Source: CAUZIB01 sp963663925
GTDB taxonomy: Bacteria; Acidobacteriota; Vicinamibacteria; Vicinamibacterales; UBA8438
Direction of reading: 5' to 3'
DNA length: 64,000 nt
Assembly (NCBI GenBank): GCA_965237405.1
Contig: OZ250139.1
Coordinates: 310,001-374,000 of the forward strand
Shown piece by piece: positions 27,471 through 35,863 of this stretch. The notes below the pieces were generated by a model. The model did no database searches. It worked only from the letters and a program-made list of their open reading frames with translations, and was not told where the DNA came from. Numbering within the stretch: the first letter of the stretch is position 1; each line of letters begins with the position of its first letter. The translations under genes and the position numbers were made by a program.

Positions 27471-28632
27471 TAAGGTGCGTTTAATGGGCCGAGGTCCGGT
27501 CAGTGCTGGTCGAGTCGCCCAAGTAATCTCAGGCCATGCCGCCTGCGCTCCAGTTCCTCGTTCTCACGTGCGCTGGCTGGGTGAACCGCCCCCAAGACGA
27601 TCTGATCGCGTATCTCCGGGAGGAGCATCGGGTCCTCCGGGAGCACCTGGGCCCTCGGCCGCTTCGCCGGACCGATGCCCAACGCCGTCGACGCGCCGTG
27701 CGCGGCCAGCAACTCGGCCGGCGCGTCTTGATGCAGGTTGCCGGCATCGTCACGCCTGACACGATTCTCCGCTGGTACCGGAGATTGATCGCCCAGACAT
27801 CCGACGGCAGCGCCCGCCGCGGTCGCGGCCGGCCGATGACGCGCCGTGACGTGGCTGCGCTCGTGGTCCGGATGGCGGTCGAGCATCCCCAGTGGGGGGA
27901 CACACGGATCCGCGGGGCGCTCTCGCACCTCGGCCACGAGATCGCTCGGACCACGGTGACGCGGATCCTGCACGACCACGGGATCGACCCGGCTCCCGAG
28001 CGGAGCCGGCGCATGCCCTGGAAGACGTTCCTGCAGGCGCCCTGGGAGGGCCGCACGGCCTGCGATCTGTTCACCGTCGAGGTGCTCACGCTGGCCGGGC
28101 TCCAGCGGTACCTGGTCTTCTTCGTGATCGCGCTGCAGTCCCGCCGCGTGCCCATCGCCGGGATCCATCCGCAGCCGTACGGCACGTGGATGGAGCAGAG
28201 GGCCCGCAATGTGACGGACCCGGTCGATGGCTGCGTGCGCCGCGCCCGCTATCTGATTCACGACCGCGACCCGCTCTCCACGCGGGGGTTTGGCGAGATC
28301 CTGGAGGGCGGGGGTGTCCAGCCGATCCGTCTCCCGCCGAAGAGTCCCAATCTCAACGCGTATGCCGAGCGGTTCGTCCGCTCTATTCAAGAGGAATGTC
28401 TCAGTCGCGTCGTCCCCCTCGGCGAAGGGCCCCTGCGTCTCCTCGTGGGCGAGGACGTCGACCACGACCAGCGCGAGCGAAACCACCAGGGACTCGACAA
28501 CCAGCTCCTGCAACGACCGCCACCGCCGGTGAGCCTGGCCGCCGACGTGCAGCGGCGGGAGCGTCTGGGCGGATGGCTCAATTTCTACCACCGGGAGGCC
28601 GCATGAGCGGTCGGCCGATTAAACGCACCTTA
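27471..28632 (+). mobile_element. TAAGG-type IS, complete, 1162 bp
   Basis: Both ends present, CG outside each. It separates the hsdR fragment on the left from an IS5-like fragment on the right, so its flanks do not match each other. This points to deletion or recombination between IS copies rather than simple insertion. Confidence 0.9.
27536..28606 (+). CDS. TAAGG-type IS transposase
   Basis: 356 aa, full length, all three catalytic positions present (ACDLFTVEVL, LIHDRDPLS, NAYAERFVRSIQEEC). Small differences from the other copies near the N-terminus (NRPQDDL, REEHRVL). Likely functional. Confidence 0.88.
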   Translation: MPPALQFLVLTCAGWVNRPQDDLIAYLREEHRVLREHLGPRPLRRTDAQRRRRAVRGQQLGRRVLMQVAGIVTPDTILRWYRRLIAQTSDGSARRGRGRPMTRRDVAALVVRMAVEHPQWGDTRIRGALSHLGHEIARTTVTRILHDHGIDPAPERSRRMPWKTFLQAPWEGRTACDLFTVEVLTLAGLQRYLVFFVIALQSRRVPIAGIHPQPYGTWMEQRARNVTDPVDGCVRRARYLIHDRDPLSTRGFGEILEGGGVQPIRLPPKSPNLNAYAERFVRSIQEECLSRVVPLGEGPLRLLVGEDVDHDQRERNHQGLDNQLLQRPPPPVSLAADVQRRERLGGWLNFYHREAA

Positions 28633-28845
28633 CGGGGTGGAGAACACGTTCTTCCGCTACAAGTCCATCATCGGCGATGGTCTTCGCGCCCGGAGTCCAG
28701 CTGGGCAGGGGAGTGAGGCCGTCCTCGGCTGTGAGATTCTGAATCGGATGACCGCCCTCGGCCGACCAGTGTCATATCGCATCGGCCGGTGAGTATCCTG
28801 TCGGTGGGCATCGTGCGGGCCCGTGACGATTCGTGCAACAACGCC
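28633..28845 (+). pseudogene. IS5-like element, 3' fragment
   Basis: Frame VENTFFRYKSIIGDGLRARS... to a stop at 28792, then the terminus (inverse of GGCGTTGTTGCACGAATCG) ending at 28845. Everything before the catalytic Glu is missing. Confidence 0.75.
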
Positions 28846-29264
28846 GCGCTCAGCCACGAGCCGACGATGACGGCTAGGCACTGACTTGAAACGCGACTGG
28901 CCGAACAAGGACACGCCCAAACCCGATAGTCAGTTGTGACTTACCTTGCTGGAGTTCTCGCTCCAGTTGTTGACCCACAACCAGGATAACCTCATCTTCG
29001 CTTTACCGAAGATTGTCAGATCTCTTTCGCGTGATCTCTTTGAGGATGTCGATCTCCAGGTCGCGGTCCGCCACCATCTTCTTCAGGCGGCCGGTCAGGA
29101 GCCTTCATTCACCCGGGCTCGCGTCCTCGAAGGCGAGCTGAATGCGATAACGCCGAAGGGCTAAGTTCGGCCCGACAGCACCGACCACCCGGGGACTCGG
29201 GCTAGAATGCCCACGCGGTCGCTGGCATTAATCGGCGTTGCCGTCCTGGAAGGAGGCCCTTCAC
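28846..29264. other. Intergenic stretch with an IS3-like OrfA relic
   Basis: Mostly no gene. At 29003-29096 the minus strand reads RLKKMVADRDLEIDILKEIT, the leucine-zipper C-terminus of an IS3-family OrfA protein, ending in a stop; its 5' part and orfB are absent. The last ~20 bases hold the ribosome site of the following lipoprotein gene (AGGAGG at 29251). Confidence 0.4.
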
Positions 29265-30017
29265 ATGCACCGTGTATCCGGCCTGTGCCTGCTCATGGTT
29301 TGGCTCGCAGCGTGTGCCCCCGCATCCGAGCCCTCTCCGGAGCCGGCGACGGCCCAGCCAGAACGCGGGGCGCGCCTGCAGCCCGGCACCCAACTAGGTA
29401 TCTACCTTCCCGAACAGCACGACCTCTACGACGGGCGGTTCATCATCACCGGCCAACGCGTCTATCAGGTCGGCACGCTGTTTGATGCGAGCCCGTGGGA
29501 TCACATGGGCGACGATGCTTCCACTGTGCGCGAGGTCGGCGGCACGATCGAGATCGATGTCGACGAGATCAACAACGCCGGGACCTTTCGAGCCGAGTTG
29601 GAGCTACCGGAAGGGACCTACGTCGTTGAGATGGACCAGGTAGTGGAGTTCAACCCGTGCCAGGACGGCGGCATCGCCGCGTTCATCTACGAGCACGGGG
29701 ATGCCGGGTGTGGTGACATGAACTGGCCGAAGAGCCTGCTCTATGTCGCGGGCTGGGGAACGGGCTCGGCCACGCTCAACGACGAGCTGCTCTACAAGGA
29801 CTACCAGATCCATTTCATGGTGACCCAGGGCATGCGCGATCGCGACACGCTGGCCACGATGTATCCCTTGGCGGGACGCACGTCAGCGGCCGGGGCCGTC
29901 AATCCCGCGCTGCAGCAGGTCGACTTCTACATCCGCAGCCCGGACACCAACGACGCGAATCATCCCAACCGCGAGGTCTTCGACCATTTCTTTGCGATGG
30001 AGACCACGTGGCGCTAG
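29265..30017 (+). CDS. Lipoprotein, unknown function
   Basis: 250 aa. Lipoprotein signal peptide MHRVSGLCLLMVWLAAC with lipobox LAAC, then a Pro/Glu linker and a beta-rich acidic domain (GTIEIDVDEINNAGTFRAEL). Two Cys in the mature part (NPCQDGG; DAGCGDMNW) could form a disulfide. ATG 29265 is chosen over 29238 because AGGAGG lies just before it and the signal peptide then starts properly. Periplasmic, membrane-anchored; no family recognised. Confidence 0.65.
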   Translation: MHRVSGLCLLMVWLAACAPASEPSPEPATAQPERGARLQPGTQLGIYLPEQHDLYDGRFIITGQRVYQVGTLFDASPWDHMGDDASTVREVGGTIEIDVDEINNAGTFRAELELPEGTYVVEMDQVVEFNPCQDGGIAAFIYEHGDAGCGDMNWPKSLLYVAGWGTGSATLNDELLYKDYQIHFMVTQGMRDRDTLATMYPLAGRTSAAGAVNPALQQVDFYIRSPDTNDANHPNREVFDHFFAMETTWR

Positions 30018-30637
30018 CGGAGGTGCTCTTGAGGTCGAGCGCCTGTTGCCGAGGGGCTGACCGCGGGCACGCGAAGCGCAACGATTCGTTGCCAGAAAAG
30101 CGGCGACGGCGTGCGTTTCCGCGCTTCCCATTGATAGACGACGGCCTTCCCGGCGGCGCCGACCAGGCGCGCCAATCCAGACTGGCTGAGATTGAGGTGT
30201 CTGCGCAGCGCTGTGAGTTGCACGTCATAGTCCCCGGGAACGGAGGCCCAGGTCAGTGGCACTGGCGTGGCGGGCGGGCGGCGCTGAGTGCCGTAGTAGT
30301 GCCGACGAAAGTCCAGCGCGTGCTTCAGGGTTGCCCTCGGGCGCAGGCGGCGGAAGGTCGTCCGCGTATCATAGGCAACACCGAGTCGGCCTGAACGCGC
30401 GGCTGCGTGCAGCGTGCGAACATGCACGCCGATCATCAAAGCCAGGACCCGCAACGGCAGAAGCGCCGTATCGTCCGGATAGCCCGCCAGGGTCCTGGCT
30501 CTGGTGAGGAGTTGCGGCGGCGGCTCGCGGCGGCCTGCGTCCCATGGGCGGTAGGTCTCACGCGGCACGTTCAACTGCGCCGCGAACGCCGACTGCGACA
30601 ATCCGAGAGCCCGACGATAGGTTCGCATCAGGCTCAT
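30014..30637 (-). CDS. Two-domain XRE-type transcriptional regulator
   Basis: 207 aa with two helix-turn-helix_3-like domains: residues ~3-40 (RTYRRALGLSQSAFAAQLNV) and ~140-185 (LTALRRHLNLSQSGLARLVG), separated by a linker containing a MerR-like segment (MIGVHVRTLHAAARSGRLGV). Overlaps the upstream gene by 4 bases and the convergent lipoprotein gene by 4. Probably a DNA-binding regulator acting with its small partner. Confidence 0.7.
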   Translation of the reverse strand: MSLMRTYRRALGLSQSAFAAQLNVPRETYRPWDAGRREPPPQLLTRARTLAGYPDDTALLPLRVLALMIGVHVRTLHAAARSGRLGVAYDTRTTFRRLRPRATLKHALDFRRHYYGTQRRPPATPVPLTWASVPGDYDVQLTALRRHLNLSQSGLARLVGAAGKAVVYQWEARKRTPSPLFWQRIVALRVPAVSPSATGARPQEHLR

Positions 30638-30900
30638 GGGTGCCGGCCGCCCTGCCGCTTGGCCGCGTCTGACCAGTTGAGCAGATCCACTGGGAGAGCG
30701 CTCAGGAGTCTCTGCAGGTCCCCGACTGCCTGTCGGCCCGTCTCCGCTAGCGCTCGAGAGCCTTCCGGGCCAACAGGCTGGTCGGCGCGTTCGATGCCGA
30801 GGGCCTGGAGCTCCAGGACATCTGTCAGCAGTGTGAATCGTGCCGCTGCGGACCTCAGGGCCTCTTCCACAGTTGGCGACGATGCAGGGTCGCTCGCCAT
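30634..30900 (-). CDS. Small hypothetical protein, partner of the XRE regulator
   Basis: 88 aa from ATG 30900 (MASDPASSPTVEEALRSAAA). Helical, amphipathic, no motif. It ends with a 4-base overlap into the XRE gene, indicating coupled translation. Could be a small antitoxin-like or regulatory partner; not recognised. Confidence 0.5.
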   Translation of the reverse strand: MASDPASSPTVEEALRSAAARFTLLTDVLELQALGIERADQPVGPEGSRALAETGRQAVGDLQRLLSALPVDLLNWSDAAKRQGGRHP

Positions 30901-31061
30901 GACGGTCACACCATGCCGTCGATGGCGCTGAAAGTGAAGCGGAATCTGTCTACCCGTACTTCAGCACGCTAGTCGTCGGTGCGATGTGACCGGTCGGAAC
31001 GACGAGAAGTGACCGCAGGAGTGGTCACCAGCCTGCGCAGTCGGCAGAATCCGGCGAGAAA

Positions 31062-31106
31062 TGGCGCGCCCGGCAGGATTCGAACCTGCGACCCTCGGCT
31101 TAGAAG
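31062..31106 (-). other. tRNA-Arg(TCT) 3' half, probable attachment site
   Basis: On the minus strand: anticodon loop CTTCTAA, GCCGAGGG, T-arm GCAGGTTCGAATCCTGC, acceptor CGGGCGCGCCA. 45 nt; the 5' tRNA half does not follow to the right, where an integrative element with a tyrosine recombinase begins. Typical displaced 3' end left by an integrase using the tRNA anticodon loop. Confidence 0.7.
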
Positions 31107-31498
31107 GCCCTCCGTCGGATCGGTTATCAATAGACGGTTATCACCCACGCCGCCTCGATGGTCTGGATCTCGCGAATTCCCGCCTATTTTTGCCGTACTT
31201 CGCCGTTTCATCGCCTCACATGCGATAACCGATCGCCGCGACGATCACGTGAACGTGGGAACCGGCACCCGGAGCCGGCCATGAGGAGCCCGTGTTCCCT
31301 TGGTCGCGTGCCGACTTCCGTCACCACGTCCTCCGCCTCGTGCGCAAGACCGCCCGCGATCATAGAGGACCTGCACACAATCGCCGACCTGCGCGATCCA
31401 GACCAGATTCGGCGTGACAGCGACGCAGGCGCCACGCGGTGGCCGCGTGGGGGGGCAGGGGTGGGTCGATTCCACGCCTCGCGTGAGAGAGAGGTCCC
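31107..31498. other. Left end of the integrative element, no gene recognised
   Basis: About 390 bases. It contains repeated CGGTTAT / GATAACCG motifs around 31121-31145 and 31221-31235 that could be recombinase arm sites. No convincing ORF. Confidence 0.35.
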
Positions 31499-31819
31499 AT
31501 GAGGCTGGCGCTCGCACTGACATCTGCTCAGGCCGACCGCCTGCGGAAGGAAGCCGATCGCCTCGGTATCGCACCAGCCGTGCTGGTCCGTGCGACGCTC
31601 GAGGATCTCTGTGATCTTCCCGACGCTGGCTTCCGCGCCGCCGCTGAGCGCATCGTGCCGAAGAACCAGGAGCTGTCACTCGCTTCGCCTGATCAGGGCG
31701 TCGAGCACGTCGGCGCTGTCAACGGACTTGTCACGCATGGGTTCGGGGACCGTCAGGCCGGGTGCACGGGAAACTCCTTCGGCAAATCGCGACCGTCCTC
31801 CTCCTGGTCGCAGGCGTAA
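31499..31819 (+). CDS. Ribbon-helix-helix antitoxin-like protein (possibly degenerate)
   Basis: Residues 1-60 (MRLALALTSAQADRLRKEAD, GIAPAVLVRATLEDL, FRAAAERIVPKNQEL) resemble CopG/RHH-type antitoxins, which normally end a few residues later (KNxELYRRLA). Here the frame runs on with unrelated sequence, so the natural 3' end may be frameshifted. No toxin follows. Confidence 0.35.
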   Translation: MRLALALTSAQADRLRKEADRLGIAPAVLVRATLEDLCDLPDAGFRAAAERIVPKNQELSLASPDQGVEHVGAVNGLVTHGFGDRQAGCTGNSFGKSRPSSSWSQA

Positions 31820-31855
31820 TCCTCCGGTCGCCTGAGGGGGAACGACGGATTCGAC

Positions 31856-31957
31856 GTTGCAGCGGTCGACACTGTGCGCCCGTGGGAGTACGAACCGACG
31901 TTGCTCAACGGCGAGCCGGTGTCCGTTCGGTTCACGGCCACGGTCACCTGCATTCCC
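31856..31957 (+). pseudogene. TonB C-terminal domain relic
   Basis: VDTVRPWEYEPTLLNGEPV followed by FTATVTC matches the conserved C-terminal motif of energy-transducing TonB proteins (AVRxWRYEPTLLNGQPV). Nothing else of the gene is present. Confidence 0.45.
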
Positions 31958-32171
31958 GGGGACGCGGACCAAACAACGACCGGTGGGGCACCCGTCTTCG
32001 GCAACTTCGTCCTACCGGAGGAACCCCCGCCAACGCCATCAACCTCTCCGGCACCGAGCCACCGATCGCGAAGAGGCGACTCCGTGGTGTCATGCCATGC
32101 GGACAGTCGTCCAGGTCGTCGACCCGATCATGTAGCGGCCCCTCTCTAGTCCCTTCACCCAGCGGGCAGGA

Positions 32172-33056
32172 CTACGTCCGGTCGGTCGACGGCAGCGCCG
32201 CCCGTCGTCGGCGCTGCCGATCCCGCTGCGCATCGCGTTGGGGCACTCCGCCGGCGCGGCACGACCGGCAATATCGCCGCTGATCGGGCCGCGGCCGCCG
32301 TGTGGGTGTGTAGATCGCGGCACACGCGGAGCACACCGCCACACTGGTCACCCGTGTGATCGTGAACAGCAACTGACAGGCCAAGGTCCCGAAGAGGCAC
32401 GTGCCCCCGGCACTGGAGCCGAACTCCACCTGGCGTCCCTGAGTCGGGCCCCGCGCCATGACCGGCCTGACATCCCCGATCCGGATCCATGCCTGGACCA
32501 CAGAGGAGAGGAGGATCCATTCAACCTCCACCGACGGGCGCCACCACGGGACGGGCTGTTTCCGGTGTTGGACGACGACCTGCCAGTCCTCGGGCTGCCC
32601 CGGCTGGTCGGCATGCAAGCTCGCCGCGAGGTCCAGGATTGCCCGGGCCTGTCGCGCGAAATGCCGCCACCGTTCGAGCGGCGCCCACCCGTCGAAGCGC
32701 CACGCGGGATCCTCCCTGCGGGATAAGGGCCGACAGCGCGGCGTGCCGTCCTCGTTGCCCAAGTGAGAGGAGGGCAGCCCATGTTCACAGATGCCCAGGA
32801 TGCCCCAACGACGTGCGTAGGCGCGGATCGTCGGCCCATCCCCGTCGGCGAGCCTGACGAAATCACTGAGGATGTGGGGGCCCGGCCTGCGGGTGGTCCA
32901 CTGCAGCGGGTCCCCACGCCACCCCCAGCACAGCCATTCCCCTTCAAGCTCCACGTCGTTCGGCACCATGAGCTCGCCGACCGGCGGGAGGCGCTCCAAC
33001 GGTCCGGTCTCAGTGTAGAGCCCGCCCAGCTCCCAGTGAGGGTGGCTGTTACTCAT
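32172..33056 (-). CDS. Zinc-finger protein, unknown function
   Basis: 294 aa. Trp-rich N-terminal region (LEGEWLCWGWRGDPLQW) and a C-terminal Cys motif CSACAAIYTPTRRPRPDQRR followed by YCRSCR, like the CGNR/C-terminal zinc finger of element-borne proteins, then a basic tail (RDRQRRRR) that could bind nucleic acid. Divergent from the ParB/terminase chimera gene. Probably part of the integrative element. Confidence 0.6.
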   Translation of the reverse strand: MSNSHPHWELGGLYTETGPLERLPPVGELMVPNDVELEGEWLCWGWRGDPLQWTTRRPGPHILSDFVRLADGDGPTIRAYARRWGILGICEHGLPSSHLGNEDGTPRCRPLSRREDPAWRFDGWAPLERWRHFARQARAILDLAASLHADQPGQPEDWQVVVQHRKQPVPWWRPSVEVEWILLSSVVQAWIRIGDVRPVMARGPTQGRQVEFGSSAGGTCLFGTLACQLLFTITRVTSVAVCSACAAIYTPTRRPRPDQRRYCRSCRAGGVPQRDAQRDRQRRRRAALPSTDRT

Positions 33057-33138
33057 ATTGAAATCATATCAGAGAGCTACACCAGATGTTCCGTCTCTCA
33101 TACGCTGGCCTCAACTCTGGACGCAAAAGGAGCACAAG

Positions 33139-33936
33139 ATGCCACGACCCCCCTCATCGCGACCGCACGACGCCGAAGCCGGGCATGAGCCGCCGTCCCA
33201 CGCGTTAGGCCTGGCGCCGTCCGCGCTGATTCACGCGTTGGACGATCTGCAGCCCGATCCCCTCAACGCCAACCGCGGGACTGATCGAGGTCGCGCCATC
33301 GACCCGGCCGCGGTGGAGCGGATGTTTGACGCCACGCGCGGCGCGCACATCGCGCCGGGGGAGCTTGAACACATCTGGCGCGGCCCGCCGGGGCCACCCG
33401 CCGATCGGTCCTGGCCTGATCCCGCCGGGGCGTGGTACTGCACTGGCATCGACTGGGCCCAGAAGTTTGACTCCACCGTCGCCGCCGTCGTGCGCTGCGA
33501 GACCACGCCGCTTCAGATCGTCGCCGGGTACCGCGCCCAGCGACGGCCCTGGCTGACCATGACCGAGAAGGTCGGCGCTCTCCTCGATGAATATCCGGGG
33601 CCGGCCGCGCCTGACGCGACCGGCGCCGGGAACGCGATGGGGGCGTTCCCGGCGCTCGCCGCCCACGACCAGCTCCAGGGCGTCACGCTGGTCGGGCGGG
33701 TCCGGACCGACCTGTTCCGGCACGACATTGGGGCCATCGAACGGCGCGAGATCGTCGGTCCTCGGATCGACGCGTGCTATACCGAGCACCTGTACTGCGG
33801 GGAAGACGATCTGTTCGGGAGCGGGCATCCGCCCGAGACGGTCGTCGCCCTGGCGTTGGCCTATCACGCCTTCACGACGGGCCGGCAGCCCAGCGACGAG
33901 ACGCCGGCACGAGCGCCGGCCGGAGAGACACGATGA
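33139..33936 (+). CDS. Chimeric protein: ParB N-terminal segment fused to terminase nuclease domain
   Basis: 265 aa. Residues ~28-52 (HALDDLQPDPLNANRGTDRGR) copy the start of the ParB-methyltransferase at 33933; from AIDPAAVERMFDATRGAHI onward it copies the C-terminal nuclease domain of the terminase at 35808-37247, with scattered substitutions, down to TGRQPS. The ATPase domain is absent. Fusion point is GTDRG|RAIDPA. This looks like a duplicated methyltransferase-terS-terL block with an in-frame internal deletion. ATG 33139 has AAAGGAGC upstream. Overlaps the next gene by 4 bases. May be a stand-alone nuclease or a relic. Confidence 0.7.
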   Translation: MPRPPSSRPHDAEAGHEPPSHALGLAPSALIHALDDLQPDPLNANRGTDRGRAIDPAAVERMFDATRGAHIAPGELEHIWRGPPGPPADRSWPDPAGAWYCTGIDWAQKFDSTVAAVVRCETTPLQIVAGYRAQRRPWLTMTEKVGALLDEYPGPAAPDATGAGNAMGAFPALAAHDQLQGVTLVGRVRTDLFRHDIGAIERREIVGPRIDACYTEHLYCGEDDLFGSGHPPETVVALALAYHAFTTGRQPSDETPARAPAGETR

Positions 33937-35237
33937 CTCCGGCCAAACGACCCTCGACGCGGGCGCGTCAGACACCCATTCAGTCGCTCGACGACCTGCA
34001 GCCCGATCCCCTCAACGCCAACCGCGGGACGGATCGAGGCCGCGAGGCCCTGCGGCGCAGCTTGCGCACGTACGGCGCGGGCCGCTCCATCGTGATCGAC
34101 AAGCGGGGGCGCATTCTGGGGGGGCACAAGACGGTGGAACAGGCCAAGCACCTGGGGCTCCCGATCACGGTGGTGCCCACCACCGGCCAAGAACTCGTTG
34201 TGGTGCAGCGGATGGATCTGGATGCGCGGACCGACCCCCGGGCCCGGGAGCTGGCGCTGGCCGACAACCGGGTCGCCGAACTCGACCTGGACTGGGATCC
34301 GGCCGTGCTGCGGCAGCTCGACCAGGCGGGCGTGGCCCTGGAGGACTTCTGGACTCCCGAGGAGTTTGCCCGGCTCCTCGCCCCGGAGGGGCCGGAGGCG
34401 CAGCCCGACGAGAACCCCGTGCTGGCCCCGCCCACCACGACCACGATCCGGCGCGGCGACGTGTTCCAACTCGGCCGCCACCGCCTCGCGTGCGGGGACG
34501 CGACGTCGGCGACGGACGTCGCCCGGCTCCTCGCCGGGGCCAACCCGTGCCTGATGGTGACCGATCCCCCCTACGGCGTGAACTATCAGCCGGCGTTTCG
34601 GCACACGGCCTATCCCCGGCAGCGCACCGCCGTGGGGCGGGTCACCAATGACACCCAGGCCGACTGGGCGGCGGCCTATGCGCTCTTTCCCGGCGACATC
34701 GCCTACGTATGGCACGCGGCCTTGTTTGCCGACGTGGTGATGGCGGGCCTCCGGCAGGCGGAGTTCGAGGTCCGGAGTCAAATCGTGTGGGCCAAGCCGA
34801 CGTTCGTGCTGGGCCGCGGCGCGTACCACTGGCAACACGAACCGGCGTGGTACGCCGTGCGGCAGGGGCGCGGCGCCCCGTGGTACGGCGGCCGGACGCA
34901 GAGCACCGTGTGGGAGGTGCCCAACCTGAGCGCCATTGGCGGCTCGCGGACCGGGGCCAACACGCCCACCGGCCATGCGACGCAGAAGCCCGTGCGGGTG
35001 TTCGAGATCCCGATCCTCAATCACACCACGGCGCAGGACGCCGTCTATGACCCCTTCGTCGGGTCGGGCACCGCACTGATTGCCGGCGAAAAGCTCGGGC
35101 GCCCCACGTATGCCATGGACGTGGACCCGATCTACGTGGAGGTCGCCCGGCGACGCTGGGAAGCCTTCACCGGCCAGACGGCCGTCCACCTCGCCCCGGA
35201 GCGCGCCCCGACACGCCGGCGGCGGAGCGCGCGATGA
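33933..35237 (+). CDS. ParB-domain DNA methyltransferase (N6-adenine/N4-cytosine type)
   Basis: 434 aa. N-terminal ParB/Srx-like nuclease domain (SLDDLQPDPLNANRG ... RILGGHKTVEQAKHLG), linker, then an N4/N6 methyltransferase: catalytic DPPY in MVTDPPYGVNYQ and the SAM-binding motif DPFVGSGTALIAGEKLGR. ParB-methylase fusions are common on phages and integrative elements and modify the element or host DNA. It is followed by terminase-like genes with 4-base overlap. Confidence 0.85.
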   Translation: MTPAKRPSTRARQTPIQSLDDLQPDPLNANRGTDRGREALRRSLRTYGAGRSIVIDKRGRILGGHKTVEQAKHLGLPITVVPTTGQELVVVQRMDLDARTDPRARELALADNRVAELDLDWDPAVLRQLDQAGVALEDFWTPEEFARLLAPEGPEAQPDENPVLAPPTTTTIRRGDVFQLGRHRLACGDATSATDVARLLAGANPCLMVTDPPYGVNYQPAFRHTAYPRQRTAVGRVTNDTQADWAAAYALFPGDIAYVWHAALFADVVMAGLRQAEFEVRSQIVWAKPTFVLGRGAYHWQHEPAWYAVRQGRGAPWYGGRTQSTVWEVPNLSAIGGSRTGANTPTGHATQKPVRVFEIPILNHTTAQDAVYDPFVGSGTALIAGEKLGRPTYAMDVDPIYVEVARRRWEAFTGQTAVHLAPERAPTRRRRSAR

Positions 35238-35863
35238 CCCGCCGCCGCCCCACGGCTCGGCGGGCCCCCGCGCGCGGCGGCCAGCAGGGCTACGAACCCC
35301 CCGTCACGCGGATGCGTCGCGATGAACGCATCTTGGAACTGGCCCTCGAGCGCTGGAGCCAACGCCGGATCGCCGCCGAGGTCGGGCTCACGCAAGCCGG
35401 GGTGTCCAAGGCCCTCCGGCGCATCCTCACGCGACAGCAGGCCACCCTGACGGAGGAGGGTGAGGCCTACCGACTCAAGCTGGTGCTGCTGGCGGAGCGC
35501 CGGGCGCGGGCGGCCCGGGAGGGGCACGCGCGCAGTCAGGCGGACGTGACCACGCGCCGGCAGCGCAAAGTGGCGGCGGGTGGCGGGGCGGCGGCCACGA
35601 CGGTCGTCGAGCTCGAAACGCAGTCCGCCGCGGGCAATCCGACCTACTTGGCGGTGGAACAGCGGTGCGACGAGTTCGCCGCGCACCTGGTCGGCTTGTA
35701 CGACCGCCCCGCACTCCCCGCGGACGCGCGGTCACCGTCCCTCGATCCGGCCACCGCCAGCGTCCGCCTCATCGGCCACCTCTCGTCAGACACGCTGGAG
35801 CGTGCTCATGCCGAACTCACCCGACCTCCTGACCCGCGCCCTGCAGAATCCGACCCTGCTTGA
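35234..35863 (+). CDS. Small terminase-like HTH protein
   Basis: 209 aa. N-terminal basic segment, then a helix-turn-helix (RDERILELALERWSQRRIAA, GLTQAGVSKALRRIL) and a long Ala/Arg-rich coiled coil. Lies between the methyltransferase and the large terminase-like gene, the usual place of TerS. Overlaps TerL start by 56 bases. Role as packaging-site recognition subunit is inference from position and HTH. Confidence 0.6.
   Translation: MTRRRPTARRAPARGGQQGYEPPVTRMRRDERILELALERWSQRRIAAEVGLTQAGVSKALRRILTRQQATLTEEGEAYRLKLVLLAERRARAAREGHARSQADVTTRRQRKVAAGGGAAATTVVELETQSAAGNPTYLAVEQRCDEFAAHLVGLYDRPALPADARSPSLDPATASVRLIGHLSSDTLERAHAELTRPPDPRPAESDPA

Noticed and set aside
31062..31106. Functional tRNA-Arg gene
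   Set aside because: Only the half from the anticodon loop to CCA is present; no D-arm or 5' acceptor strand follows, likewise at 17534-17578.
33864..35189. 441-aa minus-strand ORF opposite the ParB-methyltransferase
   Set aside because: Antisense shadow caused by high GC; Arg/Pro/Gly/His-rich translation and a well-supported gene on the other strand.
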